From JAYFQE01 sp034927345 (GTDB taxonomy: Bacteria; Bacillota; Clostridia; Saccharofermentanales; UBA5734), in the NCBI GenBank assembly GCA_034927345.1, contig JAYFQE010000009.1, positions 1 through 64,000 of the forward strand: 64,000 bases of DNA, read 5' to 3'. The notes below the pieces were generated by a model, which was not told where the DNA came from, made no database searches, and worked only from the letters and a program-made list of their open reading frames with translations. Within the stretch, counting starts at the first letter, position 1. Each line of letters starts with the position of its first letter. The translations under genes and the position numbers were made by a program. Below, piece by piece: positions 61,949-64,000 of this stretch.

Positions 61949-62932
61949 TTATTCACAAGAATCGATGTGTTCAAGTCCCAGTTCGATGCTTGCGATCGCT
62001 TTTTCATAAAGCTGCGCAACCTCGGCAAGAATCGGCGCGACCGCCCGGCTTCTCTCTTCATCAATTCCCCAAGGTGAATGCCACCCCAGATAGGGTTCGC
62101 AGCGTTGAAACGCCAGGGCTTCCTGCTCCATATAAGCCGCGGCATCCTCCAGATGCCTCCCGGCCGTTTCATGGAAATCGCCGGTAATCTCCCTCAAGAA
62201 TCCGGGAGCCGCGGCGTGCGTCGAATGATAGATGTCAAAGCAATAGGCGTCCGCCAGGTCTCTGTCTTTTCCGGCGGTTGCATACGCCTCCGACCATTTC
62301 CGCAAGGCCTGTATGCCTTCGTAGGCATACCAACCGCCTTCCTCCGGTTTATCCTTAATGGTTTTCGCATGTGACACGGCATCTTTCAAGGCATTGATCT
62401 CGGCCTGTCTCGCGTTAAAAGGGTTTTTCTTTTCGCCAATCAGCACGGCGCCGAAAGCGGGGCATATGTCTATTGCCTGTTCGGCTCTGTCCCAGGCCTC
62501 CGTGTGGTAACCGGCCATCTCAGGCCCCCAATACGAACCCCTGCCAAAAAAGATTTGCTTGTCTTGGTCATATCCGCAGACCACATCCCATTCGGCGCTG
62601 GTCATAGCGTGCCATACGAGAGCCGGTTTTCCCGCGTCGATCTGCTCTCGGATCGCTGCAATCATTTTATCGGTCAGTTTTTCACCGTTCGGCCCGTAAC
62701 AGGGGTATTCTTTATAGTCATATCCCAGCAGCTTGATCAAGTCCGGCGTCCACATCATCATGCAGCATGTCGGCCTGCTCGGGCAGCCGGTCGCGATGCG
62801 AAACGCCGCTCCGGATATCCCCTGGATATACTCGGGTGTATAGGTTTCGCCAAGGAAATTCATGATAACCCGCACGCCCTCAAATAAAGGCTCTTTGACT
62901 TTATACGGTGATACGCCTGTTAAAACTTTCAT
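61949..62932 (-). CDS. Unrecognised soluble protein, possibly papain-like (BtrH-related) fold
   Basis: A protein of about 327 aa without signal peptide or membrane helices. The N-terminal half has an EYIQGISGAAFRIATG segment and a later WHAMTSAEWDVVCGYD strand followed by FFGRGSYW. That layout, a small-residue motif followed by an aspartate/glycine strand, recalls the BtrH and C39-like papain fold, but the position where a catalytic Cys would sit reads Ser. The C-terminal half is helical and rich in Glu/Ala. The call is weak. Of two adjacent ATG codons the second (62932) has better spacing to GGAGG. It is co-directional with the Gfo dehydrogenase downstream. Confidence 0.5.
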   Translation of the reverse strand: MKVLTGVSPYKVKEPLFEGVRVIMNFLGETYTPEYIQGISGAAFRIATGCPSRPTCCMMMWTPDLIKLLGYDYKEYPCYGPNGEKLTDKMIAAIREQIDAGKPALVWHAMTSAEWDVVCGYDQDKQIFFGRGSYWGPEMAGYHTEAWDRAEQAIDICPAFGAVLIGEKKNPFNARQAEINALKDAVSHAKTIKDKPEEGGWYAYEGIQALRKWSEAYATAGKDRDLADAYCFDIYHSTHAAAPGFLREITGDFHETAGRHLEDAAAYMEQEALAFQRCEPYLGWHSPWGIDEERSRAVAPILAEVAQLYEKAIASIELGLEHIDSCE

Positions 62933-63045
62933 CATTTTCCCTCCTCATCCATGATAGGCCCAAAGGGATCCGGATCTCATTGCACAGCTTTATATCTGCT
63001 TACATATTATCATTCACCCATATTTAACGATACAACATATCTGAT

Positions 63046-63116
63046 TAAAAATATGCTCCCCCCTGACGTCAGCAGACGAAGTAAGAGAACGTCTGAATCT
63101 GAAGGGGAGAGCATAT
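63046..63116 (-). terminator. Long hairpin terminator after the PKD protein gene
   Basis: Arms 63051-63063 and 63104-63116 pair over 13 bp with one mismatch, and an inner AGACG/CGTCT stem lies in the loop. On the minus strand the stem is followed by TTTTT (63046-63050 as A on plus). It terminates the gene entering from the right edge. Confidence 0.75.
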
Positions 63117-63186
63117 CTGTTTTAAAGCATATACATTTTTTACTCGAGCCATTATATCGTGTAATCATCAAGTAATGTGCCATAAT

Positions 63187-64000
63187 CTACTTGTGAATCA
63201 CAATGCTGCCGCCGCCGATTTCCTGAACATTGGAAGCATCGTCAGCTGTACCGGACATATTGTCGTAGATAATAACTTCATCAGCATCCCAGATTTTAAT
63301 GCGGAATTTATCCGGACTACCATCTGTGGCAAAGATGATAAAACCATAACCCTCGACACCATTAAGCGTTCCTGTTCCTTTATACTGTGCTTTTGAGCCG
63401 GCAACGACTAACCACTGGTAAGTTTCGCTGTGAAAATTCAAGTTGGCGACACGGAACTGGAATTCTGTTTGGCCAACAGGAACAGCTGCTCCTTTTTTAT
63501 ATTTGGAAACAAAACCGAATGATGCTTTTCCTGATAAACTTGGATCAGGAAGATATGCTCCAGGCAATGAATTTATCCAACCGCCACCCGTTACAAATCC
63601 GGCGCTTGGATCATAAATGACGATCTGGATGTCCTGTTGATTTGAGACGCCAGAATCATCATCGGCTACTGTTACCTTAACATTGTAAATACCTGCTGAT
63701 GAATAGGATTTATTAACACTGTAAGCATGAGGATTTGAACCGGATGAAACAGGGATCGATTCCGTGCCGTCGCCCCAGTCGATATTAATATTAAAGGTAT
63801 CGGCAACGCCTGGATCGGTCAATGTGCCGGATAATGTCAGTTGCCCGCCCATCTGGTAAATATTTCCGGCAGACGCCGGGGACACCGTCGGCAGATTGAG
63901 CGTAGGCGCTACGTTGTTGACATTTACAGCCGCTGTGCTAAATGCCTGGAGGCCATGTTCGTCAGTTACTTGCAGACCGACGGTCAAGCTGGCCGGGCCG
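63187..64000 (-). CDS. PKD-domain surface protein, C-terminal part (partial)
   Basis: The reading frame continues past the right edge (in-frame codons to 63997-63999), so this is the C-terminal end of a longer protein; 270 residues are visible. A PKD-like domain with the FNINIDWGDGTE core and VKVTVADDDSGVSNQ is preceded by the end of another repeat (QVTDEHGLQAFSTAAVNVNN). The last 140 residues form a beta-rich domain starting GFVTGGGWINSLPG, a C-terminal module I associate with large secreted bacterial proteins. No LPxTG sorting motif or membrane anchor is visible. It is probably an extracellular adhesin or glycan-binding protein. Confidence 0.8.
   Translation of the reverse strand, partial: GPASLTVGLQVTDEHGLQAFSTAAVNVNNVAPTLNLPTVSPASAGNIYQMGGQLTLSGTLTDPGVADTFNINIDWGDGTESIPVSSGSNPHAYSVNKSYSSAGIYNVKVTVADDDSGVSNQQDIQIVIYDPSAGFVTGGGWINSLPGAYLPDPSLSGKASFGFVSKYKKGAAVPVGQTEFQFRVANLNFHSETYQWLVVAGSKAQYKGTGTLNGVEGYGFIIFATDGSPDKFRIKIWDADEVIIYDNMSGTADDASNVQEIGGGSIVIHK

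Overview
The window looks like chromosomal DNA of a low-to-mid GC, Gram-positive-type anaerobe of the Bacillota (Clostridia/Negativicutes-like). The evidence is family content: YesM/YesN-type two-component genes with LplB/LplC-type sugar permeases, PepF, a sodium-pumping oxaloacetate decarboxylase, CarD-like and BceAB-like genes, a type III pantothenate kinase with a PanT-like ECF transporter, strong AGGAGG ribosome binding sites and frequent TTG/GTG starts. I cannot name the genus. I saw no rRNA, tRNA, CRISPR array or complete mobile element.

Layout. (1) 1-9.2 kb, minus strand: a carbohydrate-uptake locus. A lipoprotein binding protein is followed by two CUT1 permeases. Downstream lie a DUF4838 glycosidase-like protein, a Gfo/Idh/MocA dehydrogenase, an AraC regulator and a ceramidase-like gene whose 3' part is missing at the left edge, apparently because foreign, possibly insertion-sequence, DNA abuts it. 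A divergent YesN/YesM pair (9.7-13.0 kb, plus) probably controls this locus. (2) 13.2-16.1 kb: a zinc alcohol dehydrogenase and oligoendopeptidase F. (3) 16.2-22.4 kb: a compact sugar-catabolic operon (FGGY kinase, class I aldolase, amidohydrolase, arabinose/fucose-isomerase-like protein) with its own LacI regulator. An exact 14-nt motif recurs in the leader of the kinase gene and in front of the aldolase gene and is a candidate operator. (4) 22.6-27.4 kb: a DUF134 protein and an SbcD/SbcC-like (YhaO/YhaN-like) pair. (5) 28.6-34.6 kb: an energy-conservation block. A structured, attenuator-bearing leader precedes a four-gene Na+-translocating oxaloacetate decarboxylase operon with a free-standing biotin carrier. 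Convergent to it is a single gene that fuses an RnfD/NqrB-like membrane domain to an RnfC-like flavin/Fe-S domain, coupled to a small Rossmann-like protein. (6) 34.9-43.0 kb: an orphan B12-binding radical SAM protein, a MarR regulator with a heterodimeric ABC exporter, a 37-aa lysine-rich protein and a long SPFH/flotillin-like protein.

(7) 43.2-48.5 kb: a divergent-residue CoaX with PanT, a LuxC/LuxE acyl-reductase/acyl-protein-synthetase pair without luciferase genes, a DUF4342 protein and an amidohydrolase. (8) 48.5-54.9 kb: a MATE exporter coupled to a second ceramidase-like protein, a CarD-like regulator, a rhomboid-fold membrane protein without catalytic residues, and a phenylacetate-CoA-ligase-like enzyme overlapping an S51 peptidase. 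(9) 54.9-64 kb: a GH2 beta-mannosidase, an AraC regulator overlapping a BceAB-type transporter, another Gfo/Idh/MocA dehydrogenase, an unrecognised protein, and the C-terminal end of a PKD-repeat protein running off the right edge.

The most unusual items are the RnfD-RnfC fusion next to the Na+ decarboxylase, the attenuated leader in front of that decarboxylase, the LuxC/LuxE pair with an operator-like inverted repeat in its divergent promoter region, the CoaX with substituted phosphate-loop residues, and two ceramidase-family proteins that lack the family's nucleophilic serine. All functional statements come from reading motifs; no database search was possible.
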